In this document: positions 37,257 to 46,501 of the stretch, piece after piece
Layout: each line of letters starts with the position of its first letter
Numbering within the stretch: position 1 is the first letter of the stretch
Source of the DNA: Sipunculus nudus
Lineage: Eukaryota > Annelida > Sipuncula > Golfingiida > Sipunculidae
Reading direction: 5' to 3'
Length of the DNA: 64,000 nt
NCBI GenBank assembly: GCA_026874595.1
Contig: CM049307.1
Coordinates: forward strand, 96,072,330 to 96,136,329
Made by a program: the position numbers and the translations under genes
The notes under the pieces: model-generated
Told to the model about the DNA's origin: nothing
What the model saw: only the letters and a program-made list of their open reading frames with translations
The model's database searches: none

Positions 37257-39766
37257 CTTTACATACGCGAACAAAAGCATAAATCCATCACTGTACATGT
37301 ACATGGTTACAGCCGTCATCTCCTGTTACTAGTTGTCACTTGGTTGATAAAGATCCAACGCCCTGTCCAACAAAAATGTATATGACCTCCCTGGGACGTA
37401 TTCCTGGTGTCGGAGAAACACCTGATTTATCAGTTCATTTTTCCTCGCAACTAGCTAACTTGGCATCTGTTATTCCGTGAACACTTGTATACATAATGTC
37501 ACTGATTTGAAAAATGTCAATTCATCCTTTGTAAAGTTTCGGAAAATTAAACATTCAAACTAAAAAATGCCATGTGAATACCGAACAGATGGCCATGCCC
37601 ATATCCTTTCAAGCAGAAAAAATGGTCAATTGCCTATATAATATAGAATCAGATAAATTCTCTGAGCTGTACAATTATACTTAAGTTCGGTGATGGAGGA
37701 CTCGAGTCCACATTTTAGAGATTCGGATTTGAACCTGAATCGGGGATCGTGGACTCGGACTTTACTAGGACTTGGAGGTGAGGACTCGAGAAATTAGGCC
37801 ATCTCGAGTCCAACAGGAAAATACGCTGTCACGTGTTATAAAGATTTCATGTACACGTGCGAAATACTAACGAAATATTAAAAAATAATTACACTGTATA
37901 AACCAAGCTTTGCTCATCACCTGGAGTTATAAATGTAATTAACTATCATAGTAAAACCATGAGTGAACTGACTTAAAAATGCATATGATAATTTGAATTT
38001 TCCATTTTTAATTTCTTTTGAAGGAGATTTTACTGGACTCGGACTTTGATTTGGGTTCCAAATAACTCGGACTCGAAGACGGTGGAGTATCAAGAATACT
38101 CATAAAACGCAAATACTTTATTATTATTGTATTACAAATATTACCTTTTTAAATAACTTGTTAGTGAATTATGGAACAAGCAATCATTGATGGACTTTTT
38201 TATCGTTTTACTGTAAAACTAATTGTAATTTACTATTATATTTCATAAAAATCTGGTATTCATTACCTTGCAAATAGCTAAAAAATATCAATTCTATATT
38301 TTCCAGGATCTCCAGAGTTCCGATCAGCCATCTTAGGTATAGGTATGGTGCTTCGTCCGTCGTCCGTCTGGTCGTCCGGCCGTCCATTAGCAGGGCACAA
38401 ATCGTAACCGCTGAACCTAGATGCCTGTGAGTAAAAATCTAATGAGGTCAATAAAACATCTCCTCGGAATCCTGAAATTAGGTCACTGCGACCTATATAC
38501 TAAGAGCTATGGGGCTTGAAAGAACCCCCTGAATAATCAAAAATTTGATACAAAACTTCCAATATCTTGATAATTAATGCATGGATTGTCATGAATCTTG
38601 CCTTGAATATTGACCATGACTAGTTTTGTCAGTTCCCGAAAGGTGGTGAGGCCACCTGTATTTTTTTTTTTTTTTTTTAATTTTTACACATTTTCTTCAA
38701 TTTTTTATTTTTTTACACCTTCACAGATGTGATCGTCCGTTACGAGGGCACAAATCGCAACCATTGCACCTAGAATCTTCTAACTTGACATCCAGGGAGG
38801 TCCCTGAAAATCTCCTTAGAAACCTAAATTTAGGTCTCTGTTGCCCATACCCTCCGGGCTATGCTTCAGTTGAATGGGAATACCACCTACAAAATTTGGC
38901 TTTAAATCAAAATATTCCTTTTGTGAATATCTTCCTAGTCAGCTCAGCGTCATGACCCCTGGGTCATTTGTTACAATGCTGTTTTAAGTATTTAGCCTTG
39001 ACTACCTTTCCTAACTGATCGTGAGTTTACATATAATACGTAAATTTTGTTTTATATTTTATTATTATATTATTTTAAACATTATTAAATTTTTATGTAA
39101 ACAAAAGTTCTATTTTTTAATAACCTTTTAGTGAATTAAGGAACAAGTAATCGATGTGAGTAAATTTATATCGTCTTTCTATAAAATCATTTGTAATTTA
39201 CCATTACATTTCATACAGTTCTGATATTCATTTCCTTCCTCATAGCTAAATAATATCAATTCTATATTTTCCAGGGTCTCCAGGGTTGCGATGAAGACAA
39301 AGTCAAGACAAAGACAAACGGGCAACAACACCTTCTTGAACCTCTGAAAGATAAGGAGGTGATTGTAGTATCTCCATTTTTATGATTTTTTACAATGCTG
39401 TTCTTAGTATTTGGCCTTGTTTACTATTTCTTACTGATCGTAAGAATACCTATAAAACGTAAATGCTCTAATTATATATTATCATTGTATTATTTCAAAC
39501 ATTAATAAAATCATATTTACCTCTTGTTAAAACAAATGTTACATTTTACAACTTTGCTGTATCATACTTTTTAGTCAGACGTAGATTCAGCCACAGCGAC
39601 GAGTCTGCACGCATTGTCATTTACTCAAAGAAAAGGTAACCCTCCTCTAGCTGCTATGCTACCAGACATAAGAGTAAATGTTATTTTTAGATTCATTTAA
39701 CAACACACGACTGCCTACATGTTTTCCAGGAGATTGTACAAAAGACGAAGAACACAGTACACGAAG
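36183..39766 (+). CDS. CARD-like exons upstream of the GTPase (candidate gene or 5' part of a fusion)
   Basis: Four exon-like segments share one strand. 36183-36315 (donor GAG|GTAATT) encodes TEEHRNRLKDNLPTLVSDLQ followed by FWAELIRLRVADFDERQRIE. 39275-39358 (acceptor TTTTCCAG) encodes a basic segment and then QQHLLEPLKDKE. 39575-39635 encodes SDVDSATATSLHALSFTQRK. 39730-39766 encodes GDCTKDEEHSTR. Read together, the first three follow the hydrophobic spacing of a caspase-recruitment domain (helices 1-3, then an RELL-like helix, then a final helix). No start codon is visible in the first exon, so another exon must precede it. The last segment ends in phase 2, whereas GTPase exon 1 needs phase 0, so a missing exon or separate genes must be assumed. 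The domain call is by eye. Confidence 0.45.
36330..37690. other. Probable intron of the CARD-like gene
   Basis: AT-rich, with a (TA)n at 37211-37252. No further exon was recognised between 36315 and 38160. Confidence 0.35.
37211..37252. repeat. (TA)n microsatellite
   Basis: About 20 TA units. Confidence 0.95.
37690..38085. repeat. Dispersed repeat rich in GGACTCGAG motifs
   Basis: GGTGATGGAGGACTCGAGTC at the left and CTCGGACTCGAAGACGGTGG at the right are roughly inverted. The interior repeats GGACTCGGACTTT. It is probably a MITE in an intron of the CARD-like locus; the exact ends are uncertain. Confidence 0.4.
38336..38967 (-). mobile_element. Pearl-like element inserted in a duplicated CARD exon
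   Basis: In minus orientation it starts with ATGACCCAGGGGTCATGACG at the right, has two cores (AGGTTTCTAAGGAGATTTT-like), and an ACGG-type tract near 38350-38390 before a decayed 3' end. It separates the first duplicated exon copy from the second. Confidence 0.65.
39275..39358 (+). CDS. CARD helix-4-like exon (intact copy of a duplicated exon)
   Basis: The acceptor is TATTTTCCAG and the donor GAG|GTGATT; the exon is 28 codons, phase 0 to 0. It encodes GLQGCDEDKVKTKTNGQQHL and then LEPLKDKE. A truncated copy of the same exon and its intron lies at about 38160-38335, and a third copy of the flanking intron follows at 39385. A phase 0-0 exon can be duplicated or skipped without changing frame. 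Confidence 0.45.
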
Positions 39767-40154
39767 GTATGTACATGCTTGGGGTGTGTGTTTGAAGGAG
39801 AGGGGGATTGTGTATTTATTTCTAAATGGTAATACGATTCACCTGAATTTAAATAATATCATGGGAAAATTGCCTGATTTAAATAAGAAAATGCCTGTTG
39901 AAAGAATCAATAAAGCGGGGCAAAAAAAAATTACAAGGTAAAGTTTACTTACACTCGGTTAAACTAATAATACGCCGTGCAAAATACTAAATAACCCGTA
40001 GATCAGCGAACTATTTGGCAGCCTCCTACTAACCACAATATATTACTGCTGTGTCCTTTTCCATCTTCTTGTCTTGTTGAGATGAATTTGAAAACATTTC
40101 TGATATTACCCTACATTCAGAATTAATATGGCGGTGTGTGATCCCTATAACTAG

Positions 40155-40481
40155 AGTTTAACCCTTACAATCCGTAACAATCGAGGAAAACAGGAGATCC
40201 TTCCAGCACAATTTTACTTTTTACGAACAGTCGCCACACAAGCCATTCCGTCTCCTTCAAACTACCACGGCCTTGACAGCTACGTTTTCACAGACGTTGT
40301 TTCGGCGAGGCGCGAGGGCTTCTATTTCAGGACTAATGAAAAACAAACCAATAAAATGACTTACGTACACGTTTTACGCGGCTGCCGGGGCACGTCTGAT
40401 GCTAGTTCTATACCAAACGTTCAGCATTTCCAGGAGGGCATGGATAATTTGACCCATTCCTGGTACATGTCTTTTTGATCA
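40155..40481 (+). other. CpG-rich block with a 108-codon open frame, possible internal promoter or exon
   Basis: It lies between the CARD-like exons and the GTPase start. The frame is open from after a stop at 40152 to a TGA at about 40479 and has codon use richer in G+C than the flanks (YHGLDSYVFTDVVSARREGF is one part). No ATG occurs near its start and I do not recognise the peptide. About 14 CpGs fall within 180 bases, and an ATTGGT (CCAAT complement) is present. It could be an exon, or the promoter of a separately transcribed GTPase gene. Confidence 0.25.
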
Positions 40482-40814
40482 GATGGCGTGTTAATAGTGT
40501 ATTGTTGTTAACATTTTGTTCGTTAGATTTGATTCGCAGTTTTGATTTCGGCCTGAACAATTGCAGGTTTATTCATTAATCATGAAATAGACTCCAGACC
40601 GGCTCGCTGAATCAAAGTTTGTGAAAGCGTAGCTGCCACAGACGTAATATGACGATGCATTCCGTCAGCAGACCATAGCTTATCACTCCGAAATATTCTT
40701 TGTCAAGACGTTTCGTCTAACGCTCCATTTACATCCGAATCAATGATACATATAATACCTGATAGGTTCTGGGGGAATATTAACTACTGCCAATCGTTAA
40801 AAGTTTTGACTCAG

Positions 40815-40857
40815 ATGGAATGTCTGATGCAAGGTCCAACAAGCAGAAAAAAGAAAG
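40815..40857 (+). CDS. GTPase exon 1 (start codon, basic N-terminus)
   Basis: The ATG at 40815 gives MECLMQGPTSRKKK and one base of a split Val codon. The donor is AAAG|GTAAAC at 40858. The exon is preceded by GACTCAG, so the ATG may be either the true start or an internal Met of a longer protein. The KKK run directly before VLLTGD matches the usual start of beta-1 in small GTPases. This is the frame that continues through exon 2; the other ATG frame (40823) does not join. Confidence 0.7.
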
Positions 40858-42853
40858 GTAAACATTATTTAGTTTTTATTCCGTATTTGGTTTACCGTTC
40901 GTTCACATAAGTTTATTATTTCTTTTTTTTTATATTTAGACTAAGAACTGTTTTCAGTATTATTGACAGGCGACATCAGGGTAGGTAAAGCCTCCATAAG
41001 AAACATAATTGAGGGACATCCGTTCAAAAGGGAAACTTATCAATCTTTCGGTACTGACACGTCTCATGTGGAAATGCAAGCTCATGGTCACACTTACCAC
41101 ATGTGTTTATCCGATACTTCTGGAGCAGAAAACAACTATGCCCTGGTTGATTGGTCAGTATAGCCAAATGGGGAATGGTAAAAAAAAGTTCCAGTTTTAT
41201 GGATTAATTTCAGTTTCAGCGAGGGTAACGTTTCGGACTTGACACTCGTTCATAACATTACAAACAAATCACCAGGTTTATTTTATTTTTTTTTTATTCA
41301 TTTCGTTTTTCTTATATTACATTCCTTGATACAGGGGCTTGCAAGAGTAGATGTGATTAACTTTTATGGATTAACTTATAGGGTTATGTTTCCGTGTGGC
41401 TAAGTTCCGACTTGACAGATTTATAAAATTAACAACAAATTTTCAGGTTCATTTTTTATTCATTCAGCTTGTCTTTATTTTACATTCCTTCATACAGCTC
41501 CTTGATGGGAGCAGATGTGATTATTCTGATTTTTCCGTGGACGATGAAAGGAGTTTTGATGACATGTTAAAAAAATGGATCCCACGTTTCCATAAGCGAC
41601 ATTTTTTTAACGAAGGAGATGTTGTTCATGTTGTTGGAAACAAGTGTGATCTTAAACAGGATCCAGGGCGTGGGACACACTGCAACTGGAATGAAGACAT
41701 TGACTTCTCCAACACTGAAAGTAAGACAAAAATAAAATAAACATTTGTATATAGAAATGATGGATAAATGAGCCAGTGAGTGACAGTGACAGAGACAGTA
41801 TGGTTGCTTGCATCCATTGGTGTTTGAGGAGATGCACAATGCCTGAGTGCCTGTGTCAGTGCGTGGGTGATTGCCTGTCAGTGTGTGACTGATCGAGTCA
41901 GCGAGTTCACCGAGCGAGCGAATGACAGAAGGAAGAAAGGGTCAGTATAAGTTACTGAATTAGTGAATGGGTTAATTCCATTTTTAAACTTTGTCTATCT
42001 CTCTACAGGCGATTATGGAATCAAGATTATCATGAATATTATCTCCGTCAAAACAGGAGAGAACGTGGAAGCATTCCTTGACACGTTATGGAGGAGTAAG
42101 GATAATAAGGAAAATAATTTGGATTGTATTGGTTTAAGCGCTTGTTATTAAGTTCTATAATCTACGGTTTTGTGTTGTTATTTTTTATGCTTTGTTAAAT
42201 AACGTGTTCTTCACTTTCAAAGATCTATTTCATGTTTAATTCATTTCATTTTGATAAAAAAAAATGTACATGCAAGTAATGCGTTTTTTTTTTTTTGTTT
42301 TTTTTTTTTTTTGGTTTTTTTTTTAACTTTTTAAGGTATTCATGCGAAATCGACCGAGGAAGAATGCACACGAGAGGAAAGTATGGCTAGTAATGAAAAT
42401 ATATTGAATTCTTTTCGAATAAGTGGAGTCTTATTAACGGCCTTGATAAATGGTTTTGTTTTGCTGACTGATATTCATGCGTTTTTAAATAACGTGTTCT
42501 TCATTTTCAAAGATCTATTTCATGTTTAATTCATTTCATTTTGATATGATGTACATGTAATGCTGTTTTTTTATCTTAATAAGGTATTCATGCAAAATCG
42601 ACTGAGAACGAATGCACACGAGAGAAAAGTATGGCTAATGGAATATATTGAATTTTTTTCGATTAAGCGGAGTGTTATTAACGGCCTTAACACATGTTTT
42701 TTTTTGTTGCTGACTGATATTCATTCGTTTTTAAATAACGTTTATTCCATGGTTGATTCATTTCAGTTGATACCATGTTCATATATTGCCGATTTTTTAT
42801 CTCTGTAAGGTCTTCAAGCAGAACGGCCCAAGAGCAATTGTATTATGCAGTAA
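40815..42853 (+). CDS. Ras-superfamily small GTPase-like gene, multi-exon, with one frameshift
   Basis: Exons: 40815-40857, 40958-41153, 41498-41720, 42009-42095, then one of several last exons (CAAX version 42810-42853). Every junction is GT/AG and the phases (1, 2, 1, 1) agree. The protein begins MECLMQGPTSRKKKVLLTGD, a typical beta-1/P-loop entry. It continues with GDIRVGKAS (G1), LSDTSGAE (G3), a GADVII strand, VDDERSFDDMLKKW, NKCDL (G4) and SVKTGENV (G5-like). It is about 190 residues, normal for Ras/Rab/Rho proteins. P-loop Ser17 is Ala, the usual switch I Thr is absent and Gln61 is Ala (Ras numbering), so nucleotide handling is probably abnormal. Exon 3 needs one extra base near 41530-41534 to stay in frame. 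An AATAAA lies at 43046. The start is the first ATG after an acceptor-like TGACTCAG, so an upstream exon is possible. The GTPase fold call is firm; the subfamily is not. Confidence 0.8.
40958..41153 (+). CDS. GTPase exon 2 (G1 to G3)
   Basis: The acceptor is TTTTCAG and the donor is TTG|GTCAGT, with entry in phase 1 and exit in phase 2. It encodes VLLTGDIRVGKASIRNII (P-loop and alpha-1), then FKRETYQSFGTD (switch I region) and HMCLSDTSGAENNYALVD (beta-3, G3 and switch II). A Rab-type switch I would read like YQxTIGxD; here the Thr is missing. The last base of the usual DTAGQE motif region reads DTSGAE, so the catalytic Gln is Ala. Confidence 0.8.
41197..41497 (+). repeat. Tandem duplication of intron 2 end and splice acceptor, about 160-bp unit
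   Basis: 41197-41338 and 41357-41497 align along their length. Both carry TATGGATTAA near the start, a C/GGACTTGACA block and ACATTCCTTSATACAG at the end. After the first acceptor the sequence still resembles exon 3 (GAGTAGATGTGATTA) but has an in-frame stop, so it is a decayed duplicate of the exon start. Confidence 0.65.
41498..41720 (+). CDS. GTPase exon 3 (beta-4 to G4), contains frameshift
   Basis: The acceptor is CATACAG and the donor GAAA|GTAAGA. Entering in phase 2 it encodes CSLMGADVIILIF. The conserved continuation SVDDERSFDDMLKKW, then VVHVVGNKCDLKQD, lies in the +1 frame. The break is at a run of five T (41530-41534). Both halves match consecutive parts of the GTPase fold, so they belong together. 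The cause may be an assembly error, a polymorphism or a real inactivating deletion. Confidence 0.8.
42009..42095 (+). CDS. GTPase exon 4 (beta-6, G5 and start of alpha-5)
   Basis: The acceptor is CTCTACAG and the donor GGA|GTAAGG. It encodes DYGIKIIMNIISVKTGENV and then EAFLDTLWR, the final helix. G5 is SVK rather than the usual SAK. If the donor is not used, the frame reads on to a stop at 42149-42151, giving a tail that ends in ACY. The donor is a close match to consensus and is followed by three possible acceptors. Confidence 0.78.
42336..42529 (+). CDS. Alternative last exon, version 1 (hydrophobic tail)
   Basis: It follows an extremely T-rich tract and TTTTTAAG, and enters in phase 1, giving SIHAKSTEEECTREESMA and then a tail of about 40 residues. 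The tail contains SGVLLTALINGFVLLT and AFLNNVFFIFKDLF before a stop at 42527. The hydrophobic stretch could act as a weak membrane anchor, but this is inference. There is no CAAX box. The exon belongs to a tandem triplication with 42584 and 42810. It may be expressed, or simply a leftover duplicate. Confidence 0.45.
42584..42651 (+). CDS. Alternative last exon, version 2 (short tail)
   Basis: It is nearly identical at its start to version 1 (SIHAKSTENECTREKSMA) but stops after NGIY at 42649. The acceptor is CTTAATAAG after a T-rich tract. The DNA after the stop still resembles the downstream part of version 1, which shows that the two are recent duplicates and that this copy has drifted out of frame. 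Confidence 0.4.
42810..42853 (+). CDS. Last exon, version 3, ending in CAAX box CIMQ
   Basis: The acceptor TCTCTGTAAG enters in phase 1, giving SLQAERPKSNCIMQ and a stop at 42851. Cys-Ile-Met-Gln at the very C-terminus is a textbook CAAX prenylation signal, as in Ras and Rho proteins. The flanking intron is homologous to the introns before versions 1 and 2, so this is the third member of the array and probably the ancestral terminal exon. Confidence 0.65.
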
Positions 42854-43045
42854 CAACAGCACTTGAATGTGCCCAACTTACGCTTGATGACCAGATATAG
42901 AGATAGCTCTGAGTTCTTAAGGATTTTGCTCTAAATTGTGCACCTACAATGTTACCGATTAAAATGTCGTGAGTTCCGTGTAAATATTCAATTACATGGT
43001 AAAACATTTCGACGAATCGGTAAAGGAATTATATTTTGAGTGCAA

Positions 43046-43051
43046 AATAAA
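43046..43051 (+). terminator. Polyadenylation signal for the GTPase gene
   Basis: An AATAAA hexamer lies about 195 bases after the CAAX stop codon, on the same strand, in AT-rich DNA. It is a plausible 3' end for the transcript; no other signal is needed before the next repeats. Confidence 0.4.
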
Positions 43052-43414
43052 CCTATATCTATTAACCTCCATTCATATCTGTTCTCCCCATTGTGCTGCA
43101 CAACCTAGAGAAGTGATCTATTTACGAACATCTTATGTTAAGACCATTCAAATATTATATAGTGCTAACGATCTCTTACAATCCATCGAGCTGATATATT
43201 TAATGCATTTTTAATTGACTGAAACCATTTGTATGTATATCAGAAGTGTGACACCTGAGAAATATCGCCAGAATAATTGTATTATCCGTGATATAGTCAT
43301 GATTGGAAAGGTGTAATAGGCATTTATGTGTTAAAAGATGCAATATGGTTAATAGGATATGCATCTGTCCAGAAGCATATGTACGGACAAACAGTCTGAT
43401 ATCTGATAGAACTG

Positions 43415-43534
<120 letters not shown>

Positions 43535-44010
43535 CTGAGACAATAAGTAATTAAACAGATACAGGCTACAGGGGTCTGCAAAAGTGTACATAAAAATAAA
43601 CTTGCACAGTCTATCTATAGTGATGTTTTGTGTTCTCTTCCGAAACAATCTATCTATTTCTATAAAACAATGGGGGCATTGCGGATAGCCAAACTGTAAG
43701 GTAAATTGTATTCTAACAAACATTGACTCACTCTAGCGATTGAAAACGCACACCCATGTTAACGAGCGGGTAAATTCAAACTTCGGCGTAAGTAACAGGA
43801 TATTCCTGCGGCAGACGGCATCTCTTCTCCATCTCTCCTTATGCATTACGTATGCGTAGACAGCTAGAAAACGGACGTATGTGATTCCATTAATTTATGT
43901 GTGAGAGAATATAATTGGCGCCATTACTAGCTGCATACGCATAAATAGCGCATACGTACAGCATAGGCACATATTGAATGCTAATCTTAATCAAAGGCCC
44001 GTTTCCTAGC

Positions 44011-44012
<2 letters not shown>

Positions 44013-44069
<57 letters not shown>
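44013..44069. repeat. (TA)n inside GCATACG-type MITE
   Basis: About 28 TA units between TAGCTGCA and TGCATATGCATACGTACTGC. The flanks share the GCATACGTA motif of 27735-28020. Confidence 0.85.
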
Positions 44070-44072
<3 letters not shown>

Positions 44073-44837
44073 TATGCATACGTACTGCATATACGTATAT
44101 GGAATGCTAGCTTCCATTTGTCGACATGAGAATGAGTACGACTGCACCAAATTATTTTTGTCATCTTGTCCTGGTCCTCAGATAAGTGAATATATTTATC
44201 GACTGAAAAAAATTGTATTTGGGAGGTCCAATCAATTGAATTCTAGTGGCAAGAAAACTTTCCATGTTTGCACAAGATAGAAGGCAAAATTTATTCCACC
44301 ACACTCGTCAGTAACGTTAAAAATTACCAACTGTTTCAGTTCATATCAGTCATTATGTCATCTCATCTGCAGAGATTGCATGAAATCTTTGTCTGCAATC
44401 ATGCACATGTCAGTCAGCAATGCAACTCATCGAACTTACAAATGCGGAATATTGGCATTTTAGGAATTTAGGAATTTTACAAATTTAGGAATACGTATTA
44501 CAGCAAATTTTTGGACTTGCCTTCCCGAAGACGTAAAACTCACAGTTAACTGTCTTTTGGCAGTTTTAAATGAAAACTATAAACAACATTACTCAGGACT
44601 GCAATATTTTATTGTTCTCGCCGTTTCGTGTTTGTCTTTTCCTGTTTTTTCATATTTTCCCAGTGGACTGTTTATTAATCATGTTGGGATGTGAACGATT
44701 CATAATAGCACCAATTACACTTGTACGTCATCAACTGTTCAACGTTTTTTAATATCATTTAATGTATAATGCACCATGAGCATATATTGAGCATGAGCGC
44801 AGAAGGCGCCAAAAGGCCACCTTCAGTTTCTATTATG

Positions 44838-45250
44838 TACACCAGAGGTCGTACAAATTAGGACAGATGCAACAATCACTTGGGTAAATGACACGTGGCT
44901 GTATTTATTTTTTCCTATATAACATCTACATAAGTTTGGTCCTCTTTCAAATAATTTTCAAAATAAATTCTTAATTCTATTTTTATCTGAGAATTTGTTG
45001 TTTCTACAGTAAGACAAGGCCAAAAAATCAGGGCTTGTGTATCTCATTTTCTCGCCATCCTGTTCCGAATGAAGTGAAGCCAAAGTTACCACTCGAAATA
45101 GTCAAAAATAACCATTTGGACCACATGGTTTTGATTGGCTACAAAAACTATTTGACTGATACCTTTTATTTTGTGTGAGATTATGCTAAACATGCATAAA
45201 AATCAAACGATAGGTTTCTTTTAAGGCCTCTTGCCATAACGGCTAGAGCC
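44838..45250 (-). repeat. Dispersed repeat, minus-strand copy (partner 24465-24900)
   Basis: It matches the reverse complement of the plus-strand copy through CTTGTGTATCTCATTTTCTC and GCTAAACATGCATAAAAATC. Confidence 0.6.
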
Positions 45251-45259
45251 AACCAGAGC

Positions 45260-46070
45260 AGGCCAAACCATTAACTACTCTCCTTCAGGGCTTGGTGAGC
45301 CTAGGTCATATAAACAAATAGGACCACGTGACCTAAAGGAGAGGTGATGGAGACATTTTACAGCTGACCGATTGTCTACATAGGTGGCAACACACATTTG
45401 TGGAAGATCTTTGAGGATATTTGGGTTTGGATTTGTAAATATTTTAAGGCATTTAATAAGGTGCTTGTGATTACTAGTATTAGAAATCTGCAGTCATTTA
45501 GTAAATTTGTAAAAATATGTGGGGTCGTTATTACGCGAGAGCCCTGAATTTCAAAACAATTACCGGTATTGTATATGAAATATTAAAAAATGAAATATGA
45601 TAAAACATTAAGCATGATAAAATATATATTTATAAGTCCAGATGCGATCACCCATCATATTCAGTTGAATGATCAGAGCCAGGCCCATGAAGTTAAACAA
45701 TTAGAACAATTTATACTGAGACATTGGCCTCTCGCTTCAAGCCGACAACCGCTCCACACGTATCACAAAAATAATATTTTTATAACTTTTTTCATGAGTT
45801 GACGAAACATGTCTCTTGTATCAGCACAAGCTCGTTGCCGATGATGTTTGGTTAATTATATGGGTTTGTTATAATGTTTTCCACAGTGTCGCTGGTAATT
45901 ATTGAATATGGTTAAATTATGTGTCCAGTAACATATTTCATTCCTCTCAGGATGATTCCGAATAAACACTGGTGGTCGTGACAGGAAGTATGTCTTTGGC
46001 GAGTTTAAGGTACACGTGTGTATTGTTGTATTCCCGTTATAGTAATGCTTAGTTTGAGGAACTAAACTCA
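45260..46070. other. Intergenic stretch, no gene recognised
   Basis: AT-rich with no repeat family recognised. A pearl-type 5' start (GACCCATGGGTCACGTCGCTCAGCTGA) follows at 46074. Confidence 0.35.
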
Positions 46071-46501
46071 AGAGACCCATGGGTCACGTCGCTCAGCTGA
46101 ATTTTGGAAATTGTTTGCAAATACAAAATATACTTATTTCTTTTGTTTTCTTTCTATATATGAATCAGCATCTGAAAAGCTACGAGGAAATGGCCCTGCT
46201 TACAGATGAGAATCGAACATTAAACATATGTTTGCTGAACTAATACTGTGCGCTTTTATGGTCTGTAGCAAAGATGCAGGAGCCTCTCATGATCACATAT
46301 TTCTAGAAGTATCATTATTTCAGCTATGTGACAAATATGTGCATAAAATGACCATGGGGAATGAATGAATACCTGTCGATTATAGAATAAGGAAGAAAGT
46401 GGAGAATAGCAGAAGTACAATAATACACATTTAATTTATTAATTGAAATAAAATGCTGTAAACAAACTAGATATTTTTTGGCACCACAGGTGCCATAGTA
46501 T

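Larger units (their letters stand above)
38085..39545 (+). repeat. Tandem duplication of intron plus CARD exon, about 400-bp unit
   Basis: Three copies of one unit are visible: a first at about 38085-38335, a second at about 38968-39360 and a third, partial one at about 39385-39545. Shared landmarks are ACAATGCTGTT...AGTATTT, TAAAACGTAAAT-like segments, and CAATTCTATATTTTCCAGGG before the exon. The first copy is cut inside its exon by an inverted pearl-like element (38336-38967). Confidence 0.7.
42189..42809 (+). repeat. Tandem triplication of the terminal intron/exon unit
   Basis: The landmark AAATAACGTGTTCTTCA appears near 42199 and 42487, with a diverged third copy near 42732. CAAAGATCTATTTCATGTTT and GATTCATTTCA-type segments follow. 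Units are about 290 and 245 bp. Each is followed by a T-rich tract, an AAGGT acceptor and an alternative last exon of the GTPase gene. Confidence 0.75.

Noticed and set aside
41290-41350. Alternative exon 3 using the acceptor at 41338
   Set aside because: The joined frame meets TAG within five codons; it is a decayed duplicate.
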